Assembly (NCBI GenBank): GCA_965659415.1
Contig: CBFHVA010000006.1
Coordinates: 62,001-126,000, forward strand
DNA length: 64,000 nt
Direction: 5' to 3'
Source of the DNA: Phaeocystidibacter sp965659415
GTDB lineage: Bacteria; Bacteroidota; Bacteroidia; Flavobacteriales; Schleiferiaceae
The notes below the pieces were generated by a model that saw nothing but the letters and a program-made list of their open reading frames with translations, made no database searches and was not told where the DNA came from. This document shows, piece after piece, positions 16,176-25,504 of the stretch; the first letter of the stretch is position 1; the number at the start of each line of letters is the position of its first letter. Both the position numbers and the translations under genes were made by a program.

Positions 16176-18611
16176 ATGACCATCAGTTATAAGTGGCTTA
16201 AGAACTACCTAAATTTCGACTCGAACGAAGTGACTCCTTCTTTGGTATCCGAAGTATTGACCCGAACAGGTCTTGAAGTTGAGGGCATGAAAGAAGTAGA
16301 ATCTGTGAAAGGAGGACTCCAAAATGTAGTAGTGGGTAGAGTGCTTTCCTGTGAGAAACACCCTGATGCCGACCGTCTGAAAGTGACCAAGGTTGATGTC
16401 GGAGAAGACGAACCAATAGACATCGTATGCGGAGCACCCAATGTAGCTGAAGGTCAGCTTGTACCCGTAGCTAAAGTTGGAGCCGTTCTTTATCCCGGCG
16501 GTGGTGATGACAAGCTGAAAATTAAAAAGGGAAAAATCAGAGGTCAGGTAAGTGCGGGAATGATTTGTGCCGAAGATGAACTCGGACTTGGGACATCTCA
16601 CGACGGAATTCTTGTTCTCAATGAAACAAAAGGCAAAGTGGGAATGCCAGCTTCGAATTATTTCGAATTAGAATCTGATACAGTTTTCGAAATTGGCTTA
16701 ACGCCAAACAGAACCGATGCAATGGGTCATTATGGCGTTGCTCGAGATTTACGTGCTGGATTGCTTCGCGACGGAATTTCGCTTGATCTAAGCTTGCCAT
16801 CCGTGGTATCATTTTCAATTGACCACAAGGAGAGTCCATTCAAAATAACCGTTGAAGACACGGAGGCCTGTCCTCAATATTTGGGTGTAACGCTCACCGA
16901 CTTAAAAGTTGAAGACTCCCCAAGCTGGTTGAAGAATGCCTTGTTAAGCATCGGCATACAGCCCATCAACAATGTGGTGGACATCACCAATTACGTACTA
17001 CACGAAACGGGTCACCCTCTTCACGCTTTTGATGGCAACAAGATTGAAGATAAACATGTGATTGTGCGCACGCTCCCGTCCAACACCAAGTTTACCACCT
17101 TGGACGAAAAAGAACGTGACTTGGACGAACGCGATTTGATGATTTCCGATAAAAATGGGGGATTGTGCATCGCCGGAGTGTTCGGTGGTTTAACCAGCGG
17201 GGTATCTTCCGAAACAACCACTGTATTCCTTGAAGCCGCTTGGTTCAATCCCGTTCGAATTCGCAAATCAGCGAAGCGTCATGCACTAAATACTGATGCG
17301 TCATTCCGCTACGAGCGAGGCGTGGATCCCCAAATGACAGAATATGCACTGAAAAGAGCAGCTATTCTAATCCGTGAAATTGCAGGAGGCAAGATTGGTT
17401 CCGATGTCGTGAGAGTAGTAAACCAAAAATTCAACGAAGTAGAAATTGACCTGAGCTACGAACGTATCCAATCGCTCTTAGGTCAAGCCATACCTCGGAC
17501 GGAGATTCTAGCCATTCTAGAGTCGCTCGAATTCACCATTCGAGGGGAAAACGGCGATTCACTGCAAGTGGCATCCCCCGTTTATCGTTGGGACGTAACT
17601 CGAGAGGCTGATGTTGTGGAAGAAATCCTTCGTATTTACGGATTCGATAATGTAGACTTTCCAGAAGGCATGCGCATGTCTATGCCACATACTGAAAAGA
17701 GACACCCGGACGACTTAAAGCGCTCGGCAAACAAAGTTTTGGTTGGCCTGGGGCTTACGGAAATCATGAATAACTCTTTAAGTAAGAGGAGTTATTATGA
17801 AGAAAACAGTGATTTTGAAAACACGGTTGACATACTCAATCCGTTGAGTCAGGATTTGGGGGTATTGCGACAAACATTACTACTAGGTGGGCTAGAAACC
17901 GTTGCCTATAACCGCAATCGTCAAACGAAACAAATTCGATGTTTCGAATTCGGCAAGGTATATTGCAAAACGACCGAATCATTTTCAGAGGCCACCCGCT
18001 TGGGAATCTGGATAAGCGGTGAACGCAACATACAGCACTGGACGGCGAATAGCCAAACAAGCAGCTTCTTCACACTCAAGGGTGTAATTGAATCTTTCTT
18101 AGTAAAGGTTGGTCTTGACGCCCAGTTCAGAGCTTTACCTGAAGGTTCTCTTCTTGCCGATGGACTTGAAATTTTCGCTCAAGGACGTATTATAGGATAT
18201 CTGGGTTTCGCACCAAGGAAATACATGAAGATGACCGATTTAGATGAAGCTGTCTATTATGCTGAATTCGATTGGGACTTGATGGTGCCTATGATTCAGA
18301 GGACCAAAGTGAAGTACAAAGACGTTCCTAAAACTTTCGCTGTTCAGCGTGATTTGGCCCTCCTTGTCAATTCTGAAGTTCGTTATGCCGATTTGGAACG
18401 CGTTGCCAAGAAGGCAGAAAAAAAATGGCTGAACAATGTAGACTTGTTCGACGTATATGAAGGGAGTAAACTGCCGAAAGGCAAGAAGAGCTATGGATTG
18501 CGCTTCACTTTGCTCGACCAACAAACTACGTTGAATGACGCGCAACTCGATCAAGCTATGGCCAAGATTCAAAAGGCCTTAGAAAATGAGTTTAGCGCTG
18601 AGCTACGCTAA
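16176..18611 (+). CDS. pheT: Phenylalanine-tRNA ligase beta subunit
   Basis: 811 residues. The start at ATG 16176 gives the typical MTISYKWLKNYL. Domains in order are the tRNA-binding EMAP-like domain (about 40-150: VVVGRVLSCEKHPDADRLKV), the B3/B4 editing region, B5, the catalytic-like core, and the C-terminal anticodon-binding FDX-ACB domain (KDVPKTFAVQRDLALLV onward). Together with PheS it charges tRNA-Phe; pheS is not in the window. A histone-deacetylase-like gene follows after 5 bases. Confidence 0.97.
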   Translation: MTISYKWLKNYLNFDSNEVTPSLVSEVLTRTGLEVEGMKEVESVKGGLQNVVVGRVLSCEKHPDADRLKVTKVDVGEDEPIDIVCGAPNVAEGQLVPVAKVGAVLYPGGGDDKLKIKKGKIRGQVSAGMICAEDELGLGTSHDGILVLNETKGKVGMPASNYFELESDTVFEIGLTPNRTDAMGHYGVARDLRAGLLRDGISLDLSLPSVVSFSIDHKESPFKITVEDTEACPQYLGVTLTDLKVEDSPSWLKNALLSIGIQPINNVVDITNYVLHETGHPLHAFDGNKIEDKHVIVRTLPSNTKFTTLDEKERDLDERDLMISDKNGGLCIAGVFGGLTSGVSSETTTVFLEAAWFNPVRIRKSAKRHALNTDASFRYERGVDPQMTEYALKRAAILIREIAGGKIGSDVVRVVNQKFNEVEIDLSYERIQSLLGQAIPRTEILAILESLEFTIRGENGDSLQVASPVYRWDVTREADVVEEILRIYGFDNVDFPEGMRMSMPHTEKRHPDDLKRSANKVLVGLGLTEIMNNSLSKRSYYEENSDFENTVDILNPLSQDLGVLRQTLLLGGLETVAYNRNRQTKQIRCFEFGKVYCKTTESFSEATRLGIWISGERNIQHWTANSQTSSFFTLKGVIESFLVKVGLDAQFRALPEGSLLADGLEIFAQGRIIGYLGFAPRKYMKMTDLDEAVYYAEFDWDLMVPMIQRTKVKYKDVPKTFAVQRDLALLVNSEVRYADLERVAKKAEKKWLNNVDLFDVYEGSKLPKGKKSYGLRFTLLDQQTTLNDAQLDQAMAKIQKALENEFSAELR

Positions 18612-18616
18612 GCTGC

Positions 18617-19519
18617 ATGTTTCGGATTGCCTTTGATCCTATTTATTGTCACCCCTTACCAGATGGCCACCGTTTTCCGATGGCGAAATACGAATTGCTT
18701 CCTCAGCAATTGCTTCACGAAGGCACGGTAAAGGAAAGCGATTTCTTCACCCCAGGAATTTTATCCGAAGAGCGTATTCTTAGAACGCACAACGCTCAGT
18801 ATTGGGAGGAACTTTCTGAAGGCACCATATCTAAAAAAGCCCAACGCAAAATTGGATTTCCTTGGAGCGCGGAGCTAGTGAAGCGCGAGAGAAGAATATG
18901 TCAAGGAACGGTTCAAAATGCAGACTATGCTTTTGAAGACGGAGTGTCATTTAACATCGCCGGAGGCACACATCATGCCTACACCAACGGCGGTGAAGGT
19001 TTTTGCTTGCTGAATGATATTGCCATTGGAGCTCATCATCTTATCGATAATCGAGGTATCAAACGAATACTAGTAGTGGACCTCGATGTACATCAAGGAA
19101 ACGGCACAGCGGAGATCTTTCAAGAGGATGATCGTGTATTTACCTTCAGCATGCATGGAGAGAAAAACTATCCGCTTCAAAAAGAAACAAGCGATCTAGA
19201 TGTCGCTCTACCTGATGGCATTGGCGACAAACAATATCTCGATTTGCTCGACAAACATCTTCCTGAGTTGGTAGATCAACTTAAACCTCAGTTCATCTTT
19301 TTCCAGTCGGGTGTAGACATACTCGCAACGGATAAGCTTGGTCGCATGGGGCTCACCATTGAAGGCTGTAAAGAACGAGACCGAATGGTGTTCGAACTCT
19401 GTTACAAACATTCAATACCCGTAGCCGTGAACATGGGCGGAGGTTATTCGGAAAGGATCAGCGACATTATTGAGGCTCATGCAAACACCTATCGAATGGC
19501 GGCTTACTACTACAGTTGA
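18617..19519 (+). CDS. Histone deacetylase-family (acetoin-utilisation-like) Zn hydrolase
   Basis: 300 residues, a single HDAC-fold domain. Active-site signatures are present: GGTHHAY (His-His charge relay), the zinc ligands in VDLDVHQGNGT, and a third Asp in QSGVDILATDKLG. MGGGYS lies near the C-terminus. It should hydrolyse acetyl-lysine or a small acetylated amine in the cytoplasm; bacterial members include acetylpolyamine amidohydrolases and AcuC. It starts 5 bases after pheT and is probably cotranscribed. The substrate is unknown. Confidence 0.9.
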   Translation: MFRIAFDPIYCHPLPDGHRFPMAKYELLPQQLLHEGTVKESDFFTPGILSEERILRTHNAQYWEELSEGTISKKAQRKIGFPWSAELVKRERRICQGTVQNADYAFEDGVSFNIAGGTHHAYTNGGEGFCLLNDIAIGAHHLIDNRGIKRILVVDLDVHQGNGTAEIFQEDDRVFTFSMHGEKNYPLQKETSDLDVALPDGIGDKQYLDLLDKHLPELVDQLKPQFIFFQSGVDILATDKLGRMGLTIEGCKERDRMVFELCYKHSIPVAVNMGGGYSERISDIIEAHANTYRMAAYYYS

Positions 19520-19575
19520 GAACAGCATCCTTAATGCTATGCATATTGCATGGCACACGAACAGCTAATCATGCA

Positions 19576-19613
19576 AAAGCCCCTCTAACATCATTATGAG
19601 CTAGAGGAGCTTT
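19576..19613. terminator. Probable bidirectional terminator
   Basis: Inverted repeat AAAGCCCCTCTA / TAGAGGAGCTTT with one mismatch and a 14-nt loop, between the convergent deacetylase-like and purL genes, with A/T on both outer sides. Confidence 0.6.
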
Positions 19614-19636
19614 AATATTGTGTGTCGAGATTCTGC

Positions 19637-21871
19637 TTACTCTTCGAAGTATTTGCCGATGGCGTTATCATACTTCTCTTTCCAATCCGAAACTTCACCC
19701 CAGTCTTCATCATCAATGCGAATCGAGCCTTTGGTAACATGACCAAGTAGGTCAAATTCGACACCATTGAGCATCATCAAGTCGATGAATTCATCTTCGT
19801 GATCACTGTCAACTGAAACCACTACCCTACTCTGCGACTCACCAAATAACCAAGCGTCCTTACGGATGGCTGCATCGGTAGTTACATCAAAGCCCAAGCC
19901 TGAAGCCATGGCCTTCTCAAGTAAGGTGATGAACAAGCCACCCTCACTTACATCATGCGCAGAACGCAAGCAACCCTTTCGAATCAGCATCTTAATCTGT
20001 TCTTGGTTAGCGTATTCTTCTTCCAAGCTGAAATATGGTACAGGGGATTTCTCAATCTTGTGGTATTTCACCAGGTACTCAGATTGTGAAATATCATTTC
20101 TGTTCTCACCTATCAAGTAAATCAAGTGCCCCTTCTCCTTGAAAGGAATAGTAGTAATGTGCTTCTTACTCTCCACCAATCCAATCATTCCGATTGTAGG
20201 CGTTGGAAAAACAGGCTCAGCACCTGATTTGAGCACGGTTTGATTATAGAAGCTCACATTCCCTCCCGTTACCGGAGTTGCAAACTTCTCACATGCTTCA
20301 GACATCCCTTTTATAGCTCCAACAAATTGCCAGTAAACCTCCGGGCTATATGGATTTCCAAAATTCAAACAGTTAGTGATAGCCGATGGATCGCCTCCTG
20401 AAACTACAATGTTCCTTGCAGCTTCAGAGACTGCTATCATGGTACCCACTTTCGGATCAGCATTTACATAGCGACTATTACAATCAACGGTCATAGCAAT
20501 GCCTCTATCCGTATCCTTTATATTCACTACGGGAGCATCAGTAGGTCCATTGGTACTCATGTTCACCGTACCTACCATGCTATCATACTGCTCATATATG
20601 AACTTTTTCGAGGCAATGTTTGGGGATGTAACCACTGTTTCGGCTGCCTTCAGAAGGTCGGCAGGAACGCTTACATCATTGATATCAAATTGCTTGAACT
20701 CCTGATAATAGGCTGGCTCTCTTGTCTCGCGATAGTACACGGGAGCTCCTCCTCCTAAAACGAGAGGATCCGCCGGAGTCGTAGCGATGAGTTCGTCTCC
20801 CCAATAATATTGAAGGAGGTCACCTTCAATCACCTCACCAATATGCTCACAGTGGATATCCCACTTGTCAAATATCTTCTCTACATCCGCTTCGCGACCT
20901 TTATCTACCACAACAAGCATTCGTTCTTGGGATTCAGAGAGTAGGATTTCCCAAGGCTCCATGCCTTGTTGACGAGTAGGTACCTTATCAAGTTGAATGC
21001 GCATACCACACTCGCCAGCCGCACTCATTTCGGAAGTCGAACACGTGATGCCTGCTGCTCCCATATCCTGCATTCCTACTACAGCTCCGCTTCTGGCAAG
21101 TTCCATGGTAGCTTCCAAAAGCAACTTCTCCTGGAAGGGGTCTCCAACTTGAACACTTGGGATGTCGTTGGCAGAATCTTCCGTTAGGTCTTTTGACGCA
21201 AAGGCGGCTCCATGGATACCGTCTCTGCCCGTAGCAGAACCCACAATATAAACTGGGTTTCCTGGACCACCGCTGTTGGCGCTAATCTGTCCACCTACCT
21301 CAACGATACCTGCTGAAAAGGCATTCACCAATGGATTCTGATTGTAGCTCTTATCAAAGTATACTTCTCCACCCACAGTAGGAATGCCGAAGGAATTTCC
21401 ATAATCGCCAATTCCCTTAACCACACCTTTCACCAACCATTGAGTTCGTGGCTTATCTAATTCACCAAAGCGTAGGGAATTCAACTGAGCGATAGGTCTA
21501 GCTCCCATCGTAAAGATGTCGCGGTTAATTCCACCTACTCCCGTGGCGGCGCCTTGATACGGTTCAAGTGCTGAAGGGTGATTATGCGATTCAATTTTAA
21601 AGGCACAAGCCAAGCCTCCGCCAATATCCACCAAACCCGCATTTTCCTCTCCAGCCTTTACTAGCATGTGAGGGCCATCTTTCGGAAGGGTTTTCAACCA
21701 AACAATAGAATTCTTGTAGCTGCAATGCTCACTCCACATTACCGAATAAATGCTCAACTCGGTGTAATTGGGTTTGCGACCTAAAATGCTTACGATTTTA
21801 TCGTATTCCTCTGGAAGCAAGCCGAGTTCAACGGCTGTGTCTACGGTGGTTTCAACGGTACTAACCGACAT
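19637..21871 (-). CDS. purL: Phosphoribosylformylglycinamidine synthase subunit PurL (small form)
   Basis: 744 residues, the small PurL type that works with separate PurQ and PurS subunits. MWSEHCSYKNS near the N-terminus is the family hallmark. AIRS-type ATP-binding regions follow (KIESHNHPSALEPYQGAATG and, in the second half, SEGGLFITLLEKA). It converts FGAR, glutamine-derived ammonia and ATP to FGAM in purine synthesis. purS and purQ are not visible here; purC lies about 35 kb away. It is monocistronic, with a TACTTTTG box upstream. Confidence 0.96.
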   Translation of the reverse strand: MSVSTVETTVDTAVELGLLPEEYDKIVSILGRKPNYTELSIYSVMWSEHCSYKNSIVWLKTLPKDGPHMLVKAGEENAGLVDIGGGLACAFKIESHNHPSALEPYQGAATGVGGINRDIFTMGARPIAQLNSLRFGELDKPRTQWLVKGVVKGIGDYGNSFGIPTVGGEVYFDKSYNQNPLVNAFSAGIVEVGGQISANSGGPGNPVYIVGSATGRDGIHGAAFASKDLTEDSANDIPSVQVGDPFQEKLLLEATMELARSGAVVGMQDMGAAGITCSTSEMSAAGECGMRIQLDKVPTRQQGMEPWEILLSESQERMLVVVDKGREADVEKIFDKWDIHCEHIGEVIEGDLLQYYWGDELIATTPADPLVLGGGAPVYYRETREPAYYQEFKQFDINDVSVPADLLKAAETVVTSPNIASKKFIYEQYDSMVGTVNMSTNGPTDAPVVNIKDTDRGIAMTVDCNSRYVNADPKVGTMIAVSEAARNIVVSGGDPSAITNCLNFGNPYSPEVYWQFVGAIKGMSEACEKFATPVTGGNVSFYNQTVLKSGAEPVFPTPTIGMIGLVESKKHITTIPFKEKGHLIYLIGENRNDISQSEYLVKYHKIEKSPVPYFSLEEEYANQEQIKMLIRKGCLRSAHDVSEGGLFITLLEKAMASGLGFDVTTDAAIRKDAWLFGESQSRVVVSVDSDHEDEFIDLMMLNGVEFDLLGHVTKGSIRIDDEDWGEVSDWKEKYDNAIGKYFEE

Positions 21872-21896
21872 GTTCTTTAGCTTTTCGAATGGATGG

Positions 21897-21904
21897 CAAA
21901 AGTA
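21897..21904 (-). promoter_or_regulatory. Candidate -7 element TACTTTTG for purL
   Basis: Exact TAnnTTTG on the minus strand, 25 nt before the purL ATG. No PurR-like operator was recognised. Confidence 0.45.
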
Positions 21905-21977
21905 CGCATCTTAGGTCTATTGCCCTATTTTTAGAACTAAGTAATGCACTTTGAAGTTATGGTTTGTGCGTGATGTC

Positions 21978-21985
21978 TATCTTCA
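21978..21985 (+). promoter_or_regulatory. Candidate start-proximal -7 element TATCTTCA
   Basis: A partial match (TAnnTT) 4 nt before ATG 21990, the same layout as at several other genes here. Weak alone; it counts only as part of that pattern. Confidence 0.25.
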
Positions 21986-21989
21986 AACC

Positions 21990-23648
21990 ATGAAAACGAA
22001 CACTCTATTATGGGCCAGTTCTTTGCTTGCGCTGGCCATATCTTGCTCTGAAGCTGAGGATGCCTCGAAGGTAGACCGTGTTTTTACCAATGGAATTTTG
22101 GTTACTCCGGACAGTACAGTGGAAGGCTACTCCATAGCCGTGATGGACGGTAAAATCATCGACTTCCGTAAAGGAGAAAACGCAACTTGGTCTGGCGAAC
22201 AGGTAGATTTAAAGGGAGCTTATGTGTATGCAGGATTCATTGATGCTCATGCACATTTCGTAGGTTATGCCAAGGGACTTCAAAGTGTAGATCTGATTGG
22301 CACCACTTCATGGAACGAGGTAGTTGAAAGAACCCGGACGTTTGCAGACGAAAATCCGAGCTTCAATTTCATCACAGGCCGTGGCTGGGATCAGAATGAT
22401 TGGGGAGATCAAACTGATTTTCCGAATAATCAGGTTCTAAATGAGCTTTTCCCAAACATACCAGTTGTGCTAACCCGCGTTGATGGTCATGCCGTTATTG
22501 CCAACGATGCAGCCTTAGCTCTTGGAGGAATTCATGCCGGCATTACGGTAGATGGAGGATCCGTGATAATCGAGAATGGAAAGCCGACCGGTGTGCTAAT
22601 TGACAATGCCTCAAGCCTCATTCAATATCCAGAAATTTCAAATCAACAATTAGCCGATGCGTTAATGGAAGCCGAAGGGAATTGCTTCGCCGTTGGACTG
22701 ACTACCCTCGATGATGCGGGTTTAAGTCAACCGATGATTGCGTTTATCGATTCACTCCAGCAAAATGATCTGCTCAAAATGCGCATCTACGCCATGGTAA
22801 GCGATGACCCAAGGTGGATTGCGCACTACATCAATCATGGCAAGTATAAAACGGATCGTCTTAATGTAAGAAGTTTCAAGTTTTATGGTGACGGTGCACT
22901 TGGTTCGCGAGGTGCATGCTTGCGCTTGCCATATCACGATGCCCCGGATGAGAACGGCTTCATGTTGAGTAAGATTGAGCACTTCCGCGAGAGCGCAAAA
23001 CTCCTTGCGGGAATAGGGTTTCAAATGAATACGCACGCTATTGGCGATAGTGCCAATCTAGCGATATTGGATGTATACGAAAGTGTTCTAAAAGGAGATA
23101 CCGTGAATAGGAGGTGGCGTATTGAACATGCTCAAGTACTCTCTGAAGAGGACCTCTTCCGATTTTCCAAACTCAACGTTATTCCTTCCGTTCAACCTAC
23201 ACATGCTACCAGCGATATGTATTGGGCCGAAGATCGTTTGGGAGCGGATCGATTGGAACACGCCTATGCCTACGGGAGAATGGTAAACTTGGGTAACGTA
23301 GTTCCTCTAGGCACAGACTTTCCAGTAGAACATATCAGTCCAATATTCACATTCTATGCGGCGGTTGCCCGGAAAGACCACAGTGGTTTCCCTGAAGGTG
23401 GTTTTCAAAGTAGGGATGCCATGACAAGAGAAGATGCCCTACGTGGGATGACCATTTGGGCGGCCTACTCCAACTTTGAGGAAAACGAAAAAGGCTCATT
23501 AAAGCCCGGAAAATTCGCAGACTTTACTATTTTAGATACCGACCTAATCCATTGTCCCGAAGACGAAATCCTGGACGCCCAGGTTCTCCTCACGGTCGTC
23601 AACGGGGAAGTTGTTTACACTAACGAAGAATTCAGTAATTATGAATAA
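21990..23648 (+). CDS. YtcJ-like amidohydrolase, lipoprotein
   Basis: 552 residues from ATG 21990, chosen because it opens a lipoprotein signal (MKTNTLLWASSLLALAISC, lipobox Cys19). Amidohydrolase-superfamily metal motifs are present: GFIDAHAHFVGYA, then a long YtcJ-type insertion with GRGWDQNDWG and RVDGHAVIAN. IEHAQVLSEED and PLGTDFPVEH follow. It would hydrolyse an amide or related bond in the cell envelope; the real substrate of this group is unknown. Its last 8 bases overlap the acyl-CoA ligase start, so the two genes are translationally coupled. Confidence 0.87.
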   Translation: MKTNTLLWASSLLALAISCSEAEDASKVDRVFTNGILVTPDSTVEGYSIAVMDGKIIDFRKGENATWSGEQVDLKGAYVYAGFIDAHAHFVGYAKGLQSVDLIGTTSWNEVVERTRTFADENPSFNFITGRGWDQNDWGDQTDFPNNQVLNELFPNIPVVLTRVDGHAVIANDAALALGGIHAGITVDGGSVIIENGKPTGVLIDNASSLIQYPEISNQQLADALMEAEGNCFAVGLTTLDDAGLSQPMIAFIDSLQQNDLLKMRIYAMVSDDPRWIAHYINHGKYKTDRLNVRSFKFYGDGALGSRGACLRLPYHDAPDENGFMLSKIEHFRESAKLLAGIGFQMNTHAIGDSANLAILDVYESVLKGDTVNRRWRIEHAQVLSEEDLFRFSKLNVIPSVQPTHATSDMYWAEDRLGADRLEHAYAYGRMVNLGNVVPLGTDFPVEHISPIFTFYAAVARKDHSGFPEGGFQSRDAMTREDALRGMTIWAAYSNFEENEKGSLKPGKFADFTILDTDLIHCPEDEILDAQVLLTVVNGEVVYTNEEFSNYE

Positions 23649-25422
23649 ACCGGAACGTTTATTTGATGTGCCTCATTATCAATTGGCTAACAAGCCTTTG
23701 AAAGATGCAATAGCCACGAAAGTCAATGGCGAGTGGATCAAAATCAGCACCCAGGAGTATGTTGATTCGGCCACCCATATTTCCAATGCACTCATTGAAA
23801 AAGGGATTCAGCCCGAAGACAAAATTGCCATCATCAGCGCAAACAACCGATATGAATGGAACATCATGGATATCGGAATATTGCAAACTGGAGCCATCGA
23901 CGTTCCAATGTACCCTACCGCATCCGAAGAAGATTACACCTACATTTTCAATGATGCCGAGGTAAAGATCTGCTTCGTAAGCAACAAGGAATTGTACGAT
24001 AAGGTAATGCGCATTCAGCCATCTGCACCTTCCCTCAAGGAGGTTTATATTTTCGATGAGGAAGAAGGAGTGCCGAATTGGAAAGATGTACTTGAGCTCG
24101 GAAAACAAAACCCACACAATGAGGAGCTTGAAAAGCGCAAAGCCGCTATTAAAAAGGAGCAACTCGCTACATTGATCTACACCTCAGGCACTACGGGAAA
24201 ACCAAAAGGAGTGATGCTGAGCCACTGGAATATCGTGAGCAACGTGCTCAACTCCGAAGATCGCCTACCTGTAGATGTTGAAGGTCGAGCCATTAGCTTC
24301 CTTCCGTTGTGCCATATTTTTGAGCGCATGCTCATTTACTTGTACGCCTACAAGAGTGTGCCTATCTATTATGCTGAATCCTTGGAAACAATCGGCGATA
24401 ACATTCGTGAAGTGAAACCGATCATCTTTACGGCTGTTCCGAGATTATTGGAGAAGGTTTATGATAAAATCATTGCAAAAGGAGCCGAACTAACGGGTAT
24501 AAAGAAAGCCCTTTTCTTTTGGGCCGTTTCGGTTGGAGAGAATTACACCATCAACAACCGCAGCGGTTTTTACAATTTCAAATTGGGCATTGCGCGAAAG
24601 TTGATTTTCAGCAAATGGCAAGAGGCCCTAGGTGGAAATGTTAAAGCGATTGCCTCCGGCTCCGCAGCGTTGAATCCAAAGCTGGCGCGTATTTTCCTCG
24701 CAGCGGATATCAACATTCAGGAAGGATATGGCTTAACCGAGACTTCACCAGTAATTACCGTAAACTGTCCATTAAACGACGGAACACGAATTGGAACGGT
24801 GGGTAGACCTATTAACGAATCCGAAGTGAAAATTGCCGATGACGGTGAAATTCTCGCAAAAGGACCAAACGTAATGATGGGTTATTACAAGCAGCCAGAG
24901 AAAACGGCGGAGGTAATTGATAAAGATGGTTGGTTCCATACAGGTGATATTGGCGAATGGGTTGAAGGTCAGTACCTCAAAATCACCGACCGTAAGAAAG
25001 AGATGTTCAAAACGAGTGGCGGTAAGTATGTGGCCCCACAAATTATGGAGAACTCTTTCAAGGAATCTCGATTCATCGAGCAGATCATCGTTATTGGTGA
25101 TGGTGAGAAGCACCCAGCTGCTTTAGTACAACCCGACTTTGAGTTCTTAAAGGATTGGTGCAAGCGTAAGGAAATTGATTACTCGAGCAACGCTGAAATC
25201 ATCAAAAATGAACGCGTAATTGCACGTATTGGAAGAGACATTGAAGAAACGAACCAAGGATATGGCAACTGGGAAAGAGTGAAGAAGTTCGAGCTCACCC
25301 CAGAGCCTTGGAGTGTGGAAGGTGGTGAACTTACGCCTAAGCTCAGCTTGCGCCGTAAACCAATCGTCCGTAAATACACCAAGGAATACGAGAAGATTTA
25401 TGGCAGAGAGCCGAACGTATAA
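23641..25422 (+). CDS. Long-chain fatty-acid-CoA ligase (AMP-forming)
   Basis: 593 residues from ATG 23641. The AMP-binding P-loop YTSGTTGKPKG is at 180-190. Further motifs are QEGYGLTETSPV, GDIGEWVEGQYLKITDRKKE and the C-terminal lysine in LTPKLSLRRKPI, the catalytic segment of long-chain acyl-CoA synthetases. It activates fatty acids to acyl-CoA at the membrane for beta-oxidation or lipid synthesis. It overlaps the amidohydrolase gene by 8 bases and is followed by a strong terminator, so the two form an operon. Confidence 0.94.
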   Translation: MNKPERLFDVPHYQLANKPLKDAIATKVNGEWIKISTQEYVDSATHISNALIEKGIQPEDKIAIISANNRYEWNIMDIGILQTGAIDVPMYPTASEEDYTYIFNDAEVKICFVSNKELYDKVMRIQPSAPSLKEVYIFDEEEGVPNWKDVLELGKQNPHNEELEKRKAAIKKEQLATLIYTSGTTGKPKGVMLSHWNIVSNVLNSEDRLPVDVEGRAISFLPLCHIFERMLIYLYAYKSVPIYYAESLETIGDNIREVKPIIFTAVPRLLEKVYDKIIAKGAELTGIKKALFFWAVSVGENYTINNRSGFYNFKLGIARKLIFSKWQEALGGNVKAIASGSAALNPKLARIFLAADINIQEGYGLTETSPVITVNCPLNDGTRIGTVGRPINESEVKIADDGEILAKGPNVMMGYYKQPEKTAEVIDKDGWFHTGDIGEWVEGQYLKITDRKKEMFKTSGGKYVAPQIMENSFKESRFIEQIIVIGDGEKHPAALVQPDFEFLKDWCKRKEIDYSSNAEIIKNERVIARIGRDIEETNQGYGNWERVKKFELTPEPWSVEGGELTPKLSLRRKPIVRKYTKEYEKIYGREPNV

Positions 25423-25439
25423 GTTCATTCTCGACTAAA

Positions 25440-25470
25440 AAAAGGCCCTCCAATGCGGAGGGCCTTTTGT
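25440..25470 (+). terminator. Intrinsic terminator (likely bidirectional)
   Basis: Perfect 12-bp stem AAAAGGCCCTCC / GGAGGGCCTTTT with a 5-nt loop, preceded by A7 and followed by TTTTGTATTT. It probably also ends the peroxidase transcript from the other strand. Confidence 0.93.
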
Positions 25471-25504
25471 ATTTGTAAGCGTTTCAATATCTAACAGATC
25501 CTGA

